Positions 20,868 through 29,511 of a stretch of 64,000 nt of DNA are shown piece after piece. Location: contig JACDOC010000013.1 in NCBI GenBank assembly GCA_017656295.1, positions 1-64,000 of the forward strand, written 5' to 3'. Under the pieces are notes generated by a model. It was not told the origin of the DNA. It saw only the letters and a program-made list of their open reading frames with translations, and did not search any database. How positions within the stretch are numbered: position 1 is the stretch's first letter; the number at the start of each line of letters is the position of its first letter. A program made the position numbers and the translations under genes. This stretch comes from Bacillus sp. (in: firmicutes). GTDB lineage: Bacteria > Bacillota > Bacilli > Bacillales > JACDOC01.

Positions 20868-22329
20868 TCAAATATTCACTGTTTCTCCACAATTTCCAGA
20901 AAAGTTAAAAAGTGAAACGGTGGTCGTTGGTTCTGGTCCTGGTGGCGCATTGACAGCGTATTATTTGGCTGAGTCCGGTAGAGATGTTTTGTTGATTGAA
21001 GAAGGATCGCTACAACCTTTGGAATCGACTAAATCATTTTCGATTGAAGAAATGGTTGAGAAATACCGAAATGGAGGTATAACTCCTATGTTCGGTTCTC
21101 CAAAAATTGTTTATGTCGAAGGAAGAGTTGTTGGAGGAGGAAGCGAGGTAAACAGCGGACTATATCATCGTACTCCTGACTATATTTTGGAAAAATGGAA
21201 GAAAAATTTTGACGTTGATGCGTTATCTTATAAGGATATGCTTCCACATTTTGAAGCTTGTGAACAAGCGTTATCGGTATCTACTCTCCCGCATGAACCA
21301 TCCAAACCTTCGTTAAAGCTTAAACAAGGGGCGGATAAGATGGGATGGGAAGCGGTTGAAGTTCCCCGATGGTTTACTTATAGTCAACAACAAGATCAAT
21401 ACGGTCGATTTCTTAGCCATAAACAATCTATGTCAAAAACGTTTATACCGAAAGCAATCGAACATGGCTGTAAGCTTCTTCCGGATACTTGGATTAAGTC
21501 CATTAAGCAAAATGGAGCAAAGTGGGTTTTAATCGGGAAACATCAATCCCAAAGAGAAATAGTCATTGAAACAGAACACTTATTCATTTGTTGTGGAGCG
21601 GTACAAACCGCTGCGTTATTAAGAAGAAGCGGAATCAAACATAATATTGGTAACACGCTTCAAGTCCATCCGACACTAAAGGTAATTGCACAGTTTGACG
21701 AGATAATTAATGATTTGGATCTGGGGGTACCTGTATTTCAAGTCAAAAACTTTGCTCCTAGACTCAGTTTCGGCTGTTCGATAAGCTCTCCTCCCTATCT
21801 AGCAACCGGAATGATTGATCATCCTGATTTTTTAAATAAAGTAGTTGAAAACTGGGAGACGATGGCTGTTTATTATGCAATGATAACAGGGCACGGAAGA
21901 GGAACGGTTCGAACGATTCCAGGCTTTAGAGATCCGGTGGTGCGCTATCATCTTACTGAGGAAGATTTAAGGGATCTTTCTGATGGGCTCTATAAACTCT
22001 CTTGCTTGCTATTTGAAGCGGGAGCATCTGTTATTTACCCGAGCATATCTGGCATGAATAGGTTTAGTAATCGGTTACACCTAAAAGATATCCCGGAGGT
22101 TCTTCCTACATCAAAAACAAATTTAATGACGATTCATCTGTTTTCATCCTGTCCAATGGGGGAAAAGAAAGAAATTTGTGCGACGGATTCCTTTGGAAAA
22201 GTGCATGGATTTTCAAATCTGTACATTTCTGATGCTAGTTTGCTTTGCACTGCCCCCGGGGTAAATCCACAAGGCTCTATCATGGCAATTTCAAGAAGAA
22301 ATGTTCTTAAATTTCTAGGGAAGCTTTAA
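20860..22329 (+). CDS. GMC-family FAD-dependent oxidoreductase
   Basis: 489 residues. FAD-binding VVVGSGPGGALTAYYLAESG at the N-terminus, the GMC signature region VYVEGRVVGGGSEVNSGL, and the C-terminal catalytic histidine and asparagine in IHLFSSCPMG and GVNPQGSIMA. SD AGGGAGA precedes ATG 20860. It lies directly upstream of the DprE1/DprE2-like pathway, with a membrane partner in front. It may oxidise an alcohol on a sugar or polyprenyl-linked intermediate. No such step is part of the known mycobacterial pathway, so its role is open. A cholesterol- or choline-oxidase-like function is less likely from context. Confidence 0.83.
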   Translation: MTSQIFTVSPQFPEKLKSETVVVGSGPGGALTAYYLAESGRDVLLIEEGSLQPLESTKSFSIEEMVEKYRNGGITPMFGSPKIVYVEGRVVGGGSEVNSGLYHRTPDYILEKWKKNFDVDALSYKDMLPHFEACEQALSVSTLPHEPSKPSLKLKQGADKMGWEAVEVPRWFTYSQQQDQYGRFLSHKQSMSKTFIPKAIEHGCKLLPDTWIKSIKQNGAKWVLIGKHQSQREIVIETEHLFICCGAVQTAALLRRSGIKHNIGNTLQVHPTLKVIAQFDEIINDLDLGVPVFQVKNFAPRLSFGCSISSPPYLATGMIDHPDFLNKVVENWETMAVYYAMITGHGRGTVRTIPGFRDPVVRYHLTEEDLRDLSDGLYKLSCLLFEAGASVIYPSISGMNRFSNRLHLKDIPEVLPTSKTNLMTIHLFSSCPMGEKKEICATDSFGKVHGFSNLYISDASLLCTAPGVNPQGSIMAISRRNVLKFLGKL

Positions 22330-22425
22330 AATAGGATGTTATAAATACCCTTAATTCCGTTGATTTGTAACCCCGTTTTTTAGTCAAGCATACTATACTA
22401 CAAATTCGTCTTAGGAGGGTTACAA

Positions 22426-22467
22426 ATGATCTTTAAGAATGAAGTGGTTAAATATGAATCTATCTAA
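22426..22467 (+). CDS. possible 13-codon leader overlapping the UbiA gene start
   Basis: ATG 22426 sits six bases after AGGAGGGT and encodes MIFKNEVVKYESI before a stop, overlapping the start of the next gene in another frame. The strong ribosome binding site serves this short frame better than ATG 22439. It may couple translation, or point to a frameshift. Confidence 0.3.
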   Translation: MIFKNEVVKYESI

Positions 22468-23329
22468 TCTCCTAAAGGTAATGGCTCTACTTTTTATACA
22501 ATTGCGACCCAAACAATGGACGAAAAATCTTATTGTCTTCGCAGCTCCGCTTTACTCCATGCAACTTGTCAATCCTAATGTATTTTGGAAATCTCTAGTC
22601 AGCTTCTTTTTATTTTGCTTTATTTCCGGGTGTGTTTATATCTTGAACGATTTTGTCGATCGGAAAGCCGACAGGATGCATCCTGATAAAAAACATCGAC
22701 CGATGGCATCAGGAGCTTTAAATCCCAATTTAGCACTAACATTCGGGTTTCTTCTTTTTGTCTCCTCCGTTTGGGTTGCTAACTTGTTTAACGTTTCCTT
22801 TGCTTTATGCCTCATACTCTATTTCACCTTAAATGTATTCTACTCACTTCGATTAAAACATGTCGTCTTAATAGACATTTTATTAATAGCCTCCGGGTTT
22901 GTATTACGAGCTGTTGGAGGTGCACTTGTGATCGATGTTCCTTTGACAGAATGGTTTTTACTTTGTGCTTTATGGTTATCGATGTTTCTAGCTGTTAGTA
23001 AAAGAAGACAAGAACTTTATTTATTACAGAACAAAAAAGGAACACATCGGAAAGTATTAGAGAGTTACTCCGTTGCGTTACTTGATCAGTACAATAGCAT
23101 TTTTGCCACCACCACCATCATTAGTTACTCACTTTTCGTCATTAGTTCAGAACATTCCAATCTGTTAATGTGGAGCATCCCATTGGTGATTTACGGGATT
23201 TGTCGATACCTTTATTTAATTCACCAAGAAGGAAAAGGAGGAAAACCGGAAGAGATTTTATTGGAAGATAAGCATATTTTCATCACGGCGGTTATGTATG
23301 TTGTGCTCATTTTAATTAGTCTTTACTAA
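22439..23329 (+). CDS. UbiA-family polyprenyl-phosphate phosphoribosyltransferase (DPPR synthase-like)
   Basis: 296 residues, about nine membrane segments. It has the polyprenyl-diphosphate/metal motif NDFVDRKADRMHPDKKHRP (N70, D71, D74, D78, then H81-P82 and R87-P88). The HPxK..RP extension and the later DILLIASGFVLRAVGG, SKRRQEL and LESY elements are those of mycobacterial Rv3806c rather than of quinone-type UbiA. The expected reaction is transfer of 5-phosphoribose from PRPP to a polyprenyl phosphate. ATG 22439 is 18 bases beyond AGGAGGGT; ATG 22454 is an alternative. The DprE1- and DprE2-like genes follow. Confidence 0.85.
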   Translation: MKWLNMNLSNLLKVMALLFIQLRPKQWTKNLIVFAAPLYSMQLVNPNVFWKSLVSFFLFCFISGCVYILNDFVDRKADRMHPDKKHRPMASGALNPNLALTFGFLLFVSSVWVANLFNVSFALCLILYFTLNVFYSLRLKHVVLIDILLIASGFVLRAVGGALVIDVPLTEWFLLCALWLSMFLAVSKRRQELYLLQNKKGTHRKVLESYSVALLDQYNSIFATTTIISYSLFVISSEHSNLLMWSIPLVIYGICRYLYLIHQEGKGGKPEEILLEDKHIFITAVMYVVLILISLY

Positions 23330-23424
23330 AATATGGATCATGATCGATAAATATTCGATGTAGTGTACGGAATTCTTAAAAGCCAAAACCATTTTATAAA
23401 AAAATAGATGAAAGGAACAAAAAA

Positions 23425-24780
23425 ATGTTTCGTAAAGAAAAAATAGGCGGATGGGGGAATTACCCAGTAGAGGAATGTTTCGTTTATAGACCTGAAAAAC
23501 TAAGCGATTTAAAAGAATTGGTTGAGTGGCAGGATGATACTTATAGAATTTCTAGAGGGAATGGAAGAAGCTATGGGGATACAGCCTTAAATGGGGGCCA
23601 CTCACTTCTCTTACTCACAAAATTTAATCGTTTCCTGTCATTTGATGCTGAAAGAGGGATTTTAGAATGTGAAGGGGGGACGATGTTAGAAGAAATCATT
23701 GAATTCTTTTTACCAAAGGGATATTTCCTTCCAGTCACACCAGGGACCAAATATGTAACCTTAGGCGGGGCCATTGCCAATGATGTTCACGGGAAAAATC
23801 ATCACAAAGCCGGCTGTCTTTCCGAGCATATTCTTGATTTAAAGCTACTGACGGCTTCCGGAGAAATCCTGACCTGTTCACGGGAACAAAATGCGGACTT
23901 ATTTTGGGCAACGGTAGGGGGGATTGGACTTACCGGAATTATTCTAAGCGCCCGAATGAAATTGATTCAAGTTAGTAGTACAACCATCGATGTAAATTAT
24001 CTAAAAGCTACTAACCTTGAGGAAGCGTTCGAATTGTTCCGTCATCATGATCATCTATATGACTATTCAGTTGCATGGATTGATTGTTTAGCAACTGGCG
24101 ATTCGTTAGGCCGCTCTGTCTTAATGCTAGGAAACCATTCTCCCTCTTCAGAAACCACATCAAATTTTCTTCCAATAAAACGTAAACGGAAATGGAAGGT
24201 CCCGATTGAAATGCCTTCATCATTATTAAACCCGTTAACGATTAAAGGATTTAATCATTTTTATTACCACTCTTTCAAGGACGGATCTCATAAAACCATT
24301 GATTATGATTCGTATTTTTATCCTTTGGATTCCATTCTCAACTGGAATCGCCTTTATGGAAAAAAAGGATTTATTCAGTATCAGGTTGTCTTTCCGGAAG
24401 AGACAAGTTTTGCAGGGCTAACAGAAATGCTAAAGAAACTGAGTCAATCTAAAAGGCCATCTTTTTTAGCGGTATTGAAAAGTTTTGGCATGGAAAATAA
24501 GGGATTGCTTTCCTTCCCTTTCAAAGGTCATACATTGGCTTTGGATTTTCCAGTGAAAGACCAAACCATCTTTCCGTTTTTAAAAGAAATGGATGAGTTA
24601 GTTCTTCGTTATAATGGTCGAATATACCTTGCAAAAGATTCGGTTTTACATCCAGACACCTTTAAGGCGATGTACCCTAAATTAGAGCAGTTTAAAAAAA
24701 TAAAAAAGGAAGTCGATCCAAAAGGAATTTTTTCATCGTCGATGTCTAGAAGGCTTGGGATAACGGGGGATTGTCAATGA
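23425..24780 (+). CDS. DprE1-like FAD-dependent decaprenylphosphoryl-ribose 2-oxidase
   Basis: 451 residues. FAD-binding region: GNGRSYGDTALN, VTPGTKYVTLGGAIANDVHG, KNHHKAG and ATVGGIGLTGIIL, a close match in order and wording to mycobacterial DprE1. Residues equal to its active-site set are present: H122 in DVHGKNHH, Q318/Q320 in FIQYQ and K404 in YLAKDS. The benzothiazinone-target cysteine (387 in M. tuberculosis) aligns with Ala372 in TLALDF. It would oxidise C2 of a polyprenyl-phospho-ribose. SD AAAGGAAC precedes ATG 23425, and its end overlaps the DprE2-like start by four bases. A sugar-lactone oxidase is the main alternative, but the neighbours argue against it. Confidence 0.85.
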   Translation: MFRKEKIGGWGNYPVEECFVYRPEKLSDLKELVEWQDDTYRISRGNGRSYGDTALNGGHSLLLLTKFNRFLSFDAERGILECEGGTMLEEIIEFFLPKGYFLPVTPGTKYVTLGGAIANDVHGKNHHKAGCLSEHILDLKLLTASGEILTCSREQNADLFWATVGGIGLTGIILSARMKLIQVSSTTIDVNYLKATNLEEAFELFRHHDHLYDYSVAWIDCLATGDSLGRSVLMLGNHSPSSETTSNFLPIKRKRKWKVPIEMPSSLLNPLTIKGFNHFYYHSFKDGSHKTIDYDSYFYPLDSILNWNRLYGKKGFIQYQVVFPEETSFAGLTEMLKKLSQSKRPSFLAVLKSFGMENKGLLSFPFKGHTLALDFPVKDQTIFPFLKEMDELVLRYNGRIYLAKDSVLHPDTFKAMYPKLEQFKKIKKEVDPKGIFSSSMSRRLGITGDCQ

Positions 24781-25517
24781 AACAGGTATTAATAGTGGGT
24801 GCGACGTCCGGAATCTCCAAAGCGTTAGCTTATCACTTTGCTTCTAAACATGTAAATCTTATTCTAGCGGGAAGGGATATGGAAGAAATCAACAGGCTTG
24901 GAACCGATCTTGAAATCCGATACGGAATTCATGCAAATACCATTTATTTTGACGCATTAAAAGAAGAAAACATCTCGTCTTTTTTTGAAAGATGTCTTCA
25001 ATTAACTGGTGATTTGGATGGAATCATCGTCTCCTATGGTTTAATGCATGACCAAAAAGAAATGGAACAAAATCGTTCGTCCATTCGTGAAATGATTAAC
25101 GTGAATTTTACTTCAGTAGTATATATTCTTGAAGAAGCAGCAAGATTTTTTGAGAAAAAACAAAAAGGGTTTATCTGTGCAATCTCGTCCGTTGCTGGAG
25201 ATCGCGGAAGACGGAATAATTACATTTATGGTGCTTCAAAAGGAGCTATAACGGTTTATTTACAAGGGTTAAGAAATCGACTAGCTCATTCAAAAGTGAA
25301 TGTACTAACCGTAAAACCGGGTTTTGTCGACACGAAAATGACCTACGGTTTGCTAAAGCCATCGATATTAGTGGCACCTCCCCAAACAATTGCCGCATCG
25401 ATCTACAAATCAATCCTAAAGAAAAAAGAGATCCTCTACACTCCTTGGTATTGGTTTTATATTATGCAGGTCATTCGAATGGTTCCAGAAAAACTCTTTA
25501 AATTCATAAAATGGTAA
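24777..25517 (+). CDS. DprE2-like short-chain dehydrogenase
   Basis: 246 residues from ATG 24777, overlapping the previous stop as ATGA. NAD(P)-binding VGATSGISKALAYHFA, catalytic SSVAGDRGRRNNYIYGASKGA (Ser plus Y-x-x-x-K) and the C-terminal WYWFYIMQVIRMVPEKLFKF are typical of DprE2, whose SSVAGER..R...Y segment is nearly the same. It would reduce the 2-keto intermediate from the other face to give polyprenyl-phospho-arabinose. The tight coupling to the DprE1-like gene supports a two-enzyme epimerase. Confidence 0.85.
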   Translation: MKQVLIVGATSGISKALAYHFASKHVNLILAGRDMEEINRLGTDLEIRYGIHANTIYFDALKEENISSFFERCLQLTGDLDGIIVSYGLMHDQKEMEQNRSSIREMINVNFTSVVYILEEAARFFEKKQKGFICAISSVAGDRGRRNNYIYGASKGAITVYLQGLRNRLAHSKVNVLTVKPGFVDTKMTYGLLKPSILVAPPQTIAASIYKSILKKKEILYTPWYWFYIMQVIRMVPEKLFKFIKW

Positions 25518-25529
25518 GGTGCTAGAGCC

Positions 25530-26492
25530 ATGCCTAGACAAAAAAATGAATTGGAAAAGAACAAAAACCTCTCATCCAAAATTGTCACAGGGTTCGTAAT
25601 CGGAGTGGTTACACTCTCTATCTTTATCCTCTGGGGAGATGTTCAGAAAGTAAGTGGAAAGGTGCTGTCCATTGGATGGACCGTCATTGTTTTAGCTCTT
25701 CTCAGTACTTTAATTAGTTACTTTTTTCGGTTTGTGAAATGGCATTATCTGCTTGAACAGATAAAAATTGATTTAAATGTAAAAGACAGTTTCAACATTT
25801 GGTTTATTGGCCATTGTATGTCTATGACACCAGGAAAAATAGGAGAATTTATTAAGTCCTACTCCCTAAAAAAATGCTTCCGGATAGAGGTTCACCTGTC
25901 TGCTCCGGTTATTTTTGTCGATTTATTATCTGATTTTCTTGCCGTGGTTTTATTGGCTGCGTTAGGAGTCGGCATTTTTCAGTTTGGCTTGCTCTTTTTT
26001 TTAATAGTTTTGATTGGGACTATTTTGTTTTTCTTGATTTTACAATCAAGAAAAATGGTTACGTGGATAATAGAAAAATTAGCCTCCTTTCATATCGTCA
26101 ATAAATACAAAGAGCAATTGCTCCTGTTTTATGAAAGTATATACCAGTTAATAGGACCAAAAATTATATTGGTTTCATTTGTAATAAGTATCGTAGCTTG
26201 GTTTTTGGAATGCGTGTCCATGTTTATTATTCTTAAAGGGATGGGTATTGATCTTAATCTTCTCCATTCAATCTTTATGTTTTCGTTTTCAACATTAGCA
26301 GGAGCATTATCGATGATTCCTGGCGGGGTAGGAGTTACAGAAGGTAGTTTAACAGGAATGTTACTTTATTTTGGAATGGAGAAATCAACGGCTGTTTCCG
26401 TGACATTATTGGTCCGATTAGTCACCTTGTGGCTAGGGTTTTTAATCGGGTTATTCGTTTATATAAGAACAAGAAAACGGTATCAGCTTTGA
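25530..26492 (+). CDS. flippase-like membrane protein (LPG-synthase TM-domain / UPF0104 family)
   Basis: 320 residues with about eight membrane spans. The middle motif MTPGKIGEFIKSYSLKK and the late MIPGGVGVTEGSLTG are hallmarks of the lysylphosphatidylglycerol-synthase-type transmembrane family, which includes archaeal AglD relatives. It starts 13 bases after the DprE2-like gene. A role moving the polyprenyl-phospho-pentose across the membrane is attractive but untested for the family. Confidence 0.75.
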   Translation: MPRQKNELEKNKNLSSKIVTGFVIGVVTLSIFILWGDVQKVSGKVLSIGWTVIVLALLSTLISYFFRFVKWHYLLEQIKIDLNVKDSFNIWFIGHCMSMTPGKIGEFIKSYSLKKCFRIEVHLSAPVIFVDLLSDFLAVVLLAALGVGIFQFGLLFFLIVLIGTILFFLILQSRKMVTWIIEKLASFHIVNKYKEQLLLFYESIYQLIGPKIILVSFVISIVAWFLECVSMFIILKGMGIDLNLLHSIFMFSFSTLAGALSMIPGGVGVTEGSLTGMLLYFGMEKSTAVSVTLLVRLVTLWLGFLIGLFVYIRTRKRYQL

Positions 26493-26508
26493 GTAAGGAG
26501 GTGGAGAA

Positions 26509-26940
26509 ATGTTGTATTTTCTAGCTCCTTTTATTGGATGGTTCGTTTCCGGAACAATGAAATTTCTCATTCATTTTTATCAATTTGGTTATCATCATGC
26601 ACAACAAAAAACTGGAAATGGTGGATTTCCAAGCACCCATGCTACGGTTGTAATGACTCCTACTACTTTAATCGGATTTAGCGAAGGATTTATTAGCCCC
26701 CTTTTTGGATTAGGAGTGACCATTTTATGGATTGTGGTCATGGATGCAACAGGTTTAAGAAGATATGTCGGAGAGCACGCGAAACAATTAAATAGCATCA
26801 ATCGAGCATTTACGTCTGAAGAACAAAATAACTTACAAAGAGAAGAGATTGGTCATTCTAAAATAGAGGTTCTTGGGGGAATCATACTAGGATTTCTGCT
26901 TGGATGGCTATTACATTCCATTGGGGATAAGCTAATTTAA
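26509..26940 (+). CDS. divergent PAP2-family membrane phosphatase (YuiD-like)
   Basis: 143 residues, three to four membrane segments. The conserved stretch GGFPSTHATVVMTPTTLIG carries the PAP2-type Ser-Thr-His, and DATGLRRYVGEHAKQLN follows, both as in the B. subtilis YuiD group. SD TAAGGAGGTGG lies directly upstream. In mycobacteria a PAP2-like protein (Rv3807c) is linked to removal of the 5-phosphate from polyprenyl-phospho-ribose-5-phosphate. This gene is placed right to do that here; the assignment is inference. Confidence 0.75.
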   Translation: MLYFLAPFIGWFVSGTMKFLIHFYQFGYHHAQQKTGNGGFPSTHATVVMTPTTLIGFSEGFISPLFGLGVTILWIVVMDATGLRRYVGEHAKQLNSINRAFTSEEQNNLQREEIGHSKIEVLGGIILGFLLGWLLHSIGDKLI

Positions 26941-26949
26941 TATTTTTTT

Positions 26950-26988
26950 GGCGTCCTCCCTACATTTATTTTATGTGAGGAAGACGCC
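26950..26988 (+). terminator. imperfect hairpin after the pentose-lipid gene set
   Basis: GGCGTCCTCCCTAC faces GTGAGGAAGACGCC, giving a 14-position stem with about three mismatches and an AT loop. There is no T-tract after it, so it may slow rather than end transcription. It separates the set from the GT-C gene 200 bp further on. Confidence 0.4.
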
Positions 26989-27184
26989 CATAAGATCCCC
27001 GATTGGTTTAACGTACTACGCGATGTTTTAGTGGCGGATGGGGATGCTGTCCAGTAGGCAACACCGTAACTCTATTATTCTGGGAACACGTTTTTTCGCT
27101 GGTACGACCTGTGGAGTGGAATCCAAAATGATCGAGGTTTCATTATTATAAAGCAAAACATAATGGGAAGGAGAAAAATCTATT

Positions 27185-28786
27185 GTGGAGAACATCAAGA
27201 AAATGATTCAAATTAGAAATGGATTTGTTATTCCAATTCTCTTTGCTATCCTTTTAATTCCTCTATCCTACTTTCATAATACATTTGAAGAATGGGATGG
27301 AGTCATTCAATTATTTGCAGGTCGTGGTATTTTTAATGGGGAGGGGTATACAGGCTGGCCTTCCCACTATTGGCCTCCATTGTATTCATCGCTTTCGGGA
27401 TTCCTCGATTTATTTCTTCCGGGGTTTTTAGCATCTAAACTTATCTCACACGTATCGGGGGTGCTGCTACTTTATGTAGCCTATAAATTAGCCGTAGAGC
27501 TAACGGGGAAGAAATCGATTGCCTTATTAACACAACTGTTTTTAGTTGGAAACCCCCTTTTTTTGATATCCTCACTACAGGCTGAAAATCATATGCTGGA
27601 TTCTCTTTTTTTTGTATCAAGTATTCTCATATTGTTTCAGTCTTTGAAAGCTCCTGAATCGAAACGGTTTATTTTGTTAGGATTGGTTGCCGGGTTAGCC
27701 GGATTATCAAGATATACGAGTTATATACTTGTTCCGTTCATCGCCTTAACCATTTTTCGCGCATTTCATTGGAAAAAGGCATGCAAACCGTTGATGATGT
27801 TTGCAGGTTCCTTTTTGGTCGTTAATTCTCCATGGTGGCTTATGAACACCATCCAGAATGGCTCTCCGTTTGCTACGTGGCAATATTTAAACATTGGATT
27901 TGGATTTTTTGATCGAAATCCAATGTGGTGGTGGAAACTACATGCAGACTTTAACGGAATAACCGATATCATTTTCTCCAATCCATGGGCATATGTTCAT
28001 CATGTATTTTCGAATATGTTATTAAGTATCCTGCTTTTGGTAGCAACGTGCGTGATCTTAAGTCCATTTGTATTGCCTGCATGGATAGGGAGTTGGTTTT
28101 CGATTAAGAAGATTTATTCGGTAAGTCTGTTAATTGGTGTCGTCTTATTTATTATTTTAGTTTCCCAAGCTTTTGTGTTTCCAGAGGTTTTTCTTAGCTG
28201 GACTGTTGTATTCACTATTTTATCAATTCACTTGATTAGTAACCTTTTGACCCGTTATGAAAAATGTTATCCTTCGCTCATGGTTATGCGGAAATGGCTT
28301 CTACTCTCGCTGCTCAGTTGCGGATTTATAATAACTGGTTATTTGACCTATCAATATATTCAAGAAGACGATTATGATGGTGGACAATTAGCAGACCAGA
28401 AAGCCATTACCGAGACGCTTAAAGCTTATGATTCGAATATCGAAGATAAAACAGTGATGGCCGTCAATCCTGCTAGAGCCTATTACTTAGGAACACAATT
28501 TTTAATGATCCCTTTATATTATGAGGGAGAAGTAGATGGGATTTATTTCTATGAAGATCTTAATGAGAAGGTGATTCAACATGCACCAAATTCGTTTTCT
28601 GGTCCGCTCACCCTACCCGTAAAAAGCGACTATCTTATTTATGATCGATTTACAATGAAGTATCTTCCTCAATTTTCCTTTTTATTTGACCCCGACTCTG
28701 AACAAATACCTTCAAACTTTAAATTAATTTATCAATCAAAAGAAGCTGTGGTTTATGAAATAGAAGAGACTCCATCCCAAGAATAA
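27185..28786 (+). CDS. GT-C (ArnT/PMT-like) polyprenyl-phosphate-dependent glycosyltransferase
   Basis: 533 residues with about 12 membrane segments and a soluble C-terminal tail of some 120 residues. The first outside loop has FEEWDG (Asp38), matching the acidic active-site motif of GT-C enzymes such as ArnT and arabinosyltransferases, and YWPPLYS follows in the next loop. GTG 27185 sits 11 bases after AAGGAG. Because it follows the polyprenyl-phospho-pentose genes, I infer that it uses that donor on the outer face. The acceptor could be a glycan, teichoic acid or protein. Confidence 0.77.
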   Translation: MENIKKMIQIRNGFVIPILFAILLIPLSYFHNTFEEWDGVIQLFAGRGIFNGEGYTGWPSHYWPPLYSSLSGFLDLFLPGFLASKLISHVSGVLLLYVAYKLAVELTGKKSIALLTQLFLVGNPLFLISSLQAENHMLDSLFFVSSILILFQSLKAPESKRFILLGLVAGLAGLSRYTSYILVPFIALTIFRAFHWKKACKPLMMFAGSFLVVNSPWWLMNTIQNGSPFATWQYLNIGFGFFDRNPMWWWKLHADFNGITDIIFSNPWAYVHHVFSNMLLSILLLVATCVILSPFVLPAWIGSWFSIKKIYSVSLLIGVVLFIILVSQAFVFPEVFLSWTVVFTILSIHLISNLLTRYEKCYPSLMVMRKWLLLSLLSCGFIITGYLTYQYIQEDDYDGGQLADQKAITETLKAYDSNIEDKTVMAVNPARAYYLGTQFLMIPLYYEGEVDGIYFYEDLNEKVIQHAPNSFSGPLTLPVKSDYLIYDRFTMKYLPQFSFLFDPDSEQIPSNFKLIYQSKEAVVYEIEETPSQE

Positions 28787-28902
28787 GATTTACCAAAGGT
28801 TCATTTACCAATGCCTTTTCTATTCAAAAGACATCAATAAAGTGTCAAGCGATTTTGTGAATGCATAAATTGTGTTAAAGAAAAAAAGAAAGGATCTATA
28901 GG

Positions 28903-29511
28903 ATGGCAGATAAACCAATTTTATTTAAGGATTATGTTCGCATGTTGTGGAAATATTCATGGGTTATCATTGTGATTACTTTTCTTTTCACTGTGGGAAG
29001 TGCGTATATTAGCTTTTATGTTATGAAGCCGACCTATCAAGCGCAGGCTGAAATTTTAGTAAACGAAACGAATGAGGTCGATGAAGGCGAAGGTGAAGTT
29101 GAAGAGCAATTAATCAATCTTGATGATCAATTTAAATTAATCGGTACGTACATGGAAATTTTAAAAAGTCCTCGTATTATGGACGGAGTAGAGAGAGAAA
29201 TTGCCAAAACGGGTAATAGGGAGGACCTTGAACAAAAAGTATCATTCGAGAATGTCGAAAATACCCAGGTAATTAAGATTATCGTAGAAAATGAATCGCC
29301 TGAGAAAGCCGCTTACATTGCCAATACTTATGCTTTTTATTTCCAAGAAGAAATTTACGAGTTAATGAAAACCAAGAATGTCCATATCCTTTCAGAAGCC
29401 AAAACCAATGCCACACCTGTAAAACCCAAACCTTTTATAAATATTAGTATTTCCTTTATGTTAGGTGTAATGATTTCCTTTTTGATCATTTTTTTGTTTG
29501 GAAAAAAGTGA
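28903..29511 (+). CDS. Wzz/CapA-like chain-length regulator
   Basis: 202 residues: membrane segment at about residues 17-38, an extracytoplasmic region (residues 40-175) and a second segment at about 180-200, with VKPKPFIN before it, the proline-rich signature of polysaccharide co-polymerases. SD GAAAGGAT precedes ATG 28903. In many Firmicutes a tyrosine kinase partner follows directly; here the next gene is a sugar 2-epimerase, so the partner is absent or elsewhere. It should set chain length together with the Wzy-like protein. Confidence 0.82.
   Translation: MADKPILFKDYVRMLWKYSWVIIVITFLFTVGSAYISFYVMKPTYQAQAEILVNETNEVDEGEGEVEEQLINLDDQFKLIGTYMEILKSPRIMDGVEREIAKTGNREDLEQKVSFENVENTQVIKIIVENESPEKAAYIANTYAFYFQEEIYELMKTKNVHILSEAKTNATPVKPKPFINISISFMLGVMISFLIIFLFGKK

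Noticed and set aside
22439-23329. Protohaem farnesyltransferase or 4-hydroxybenzoate polyprenyltransferase.
   Set aside because: The HPxKxxRP extension after ND..D...D and the SKRRQEL segment belong to the phosphoribosyltransferase group.
23425-24780. Gulonolactone-oxidase-like or alditol oxidase function.
   Set aside because: The fold is shared, but the residues KNHHKAG, YLAKDS and the UbiA and DprE2 neighbours point to DprE1.
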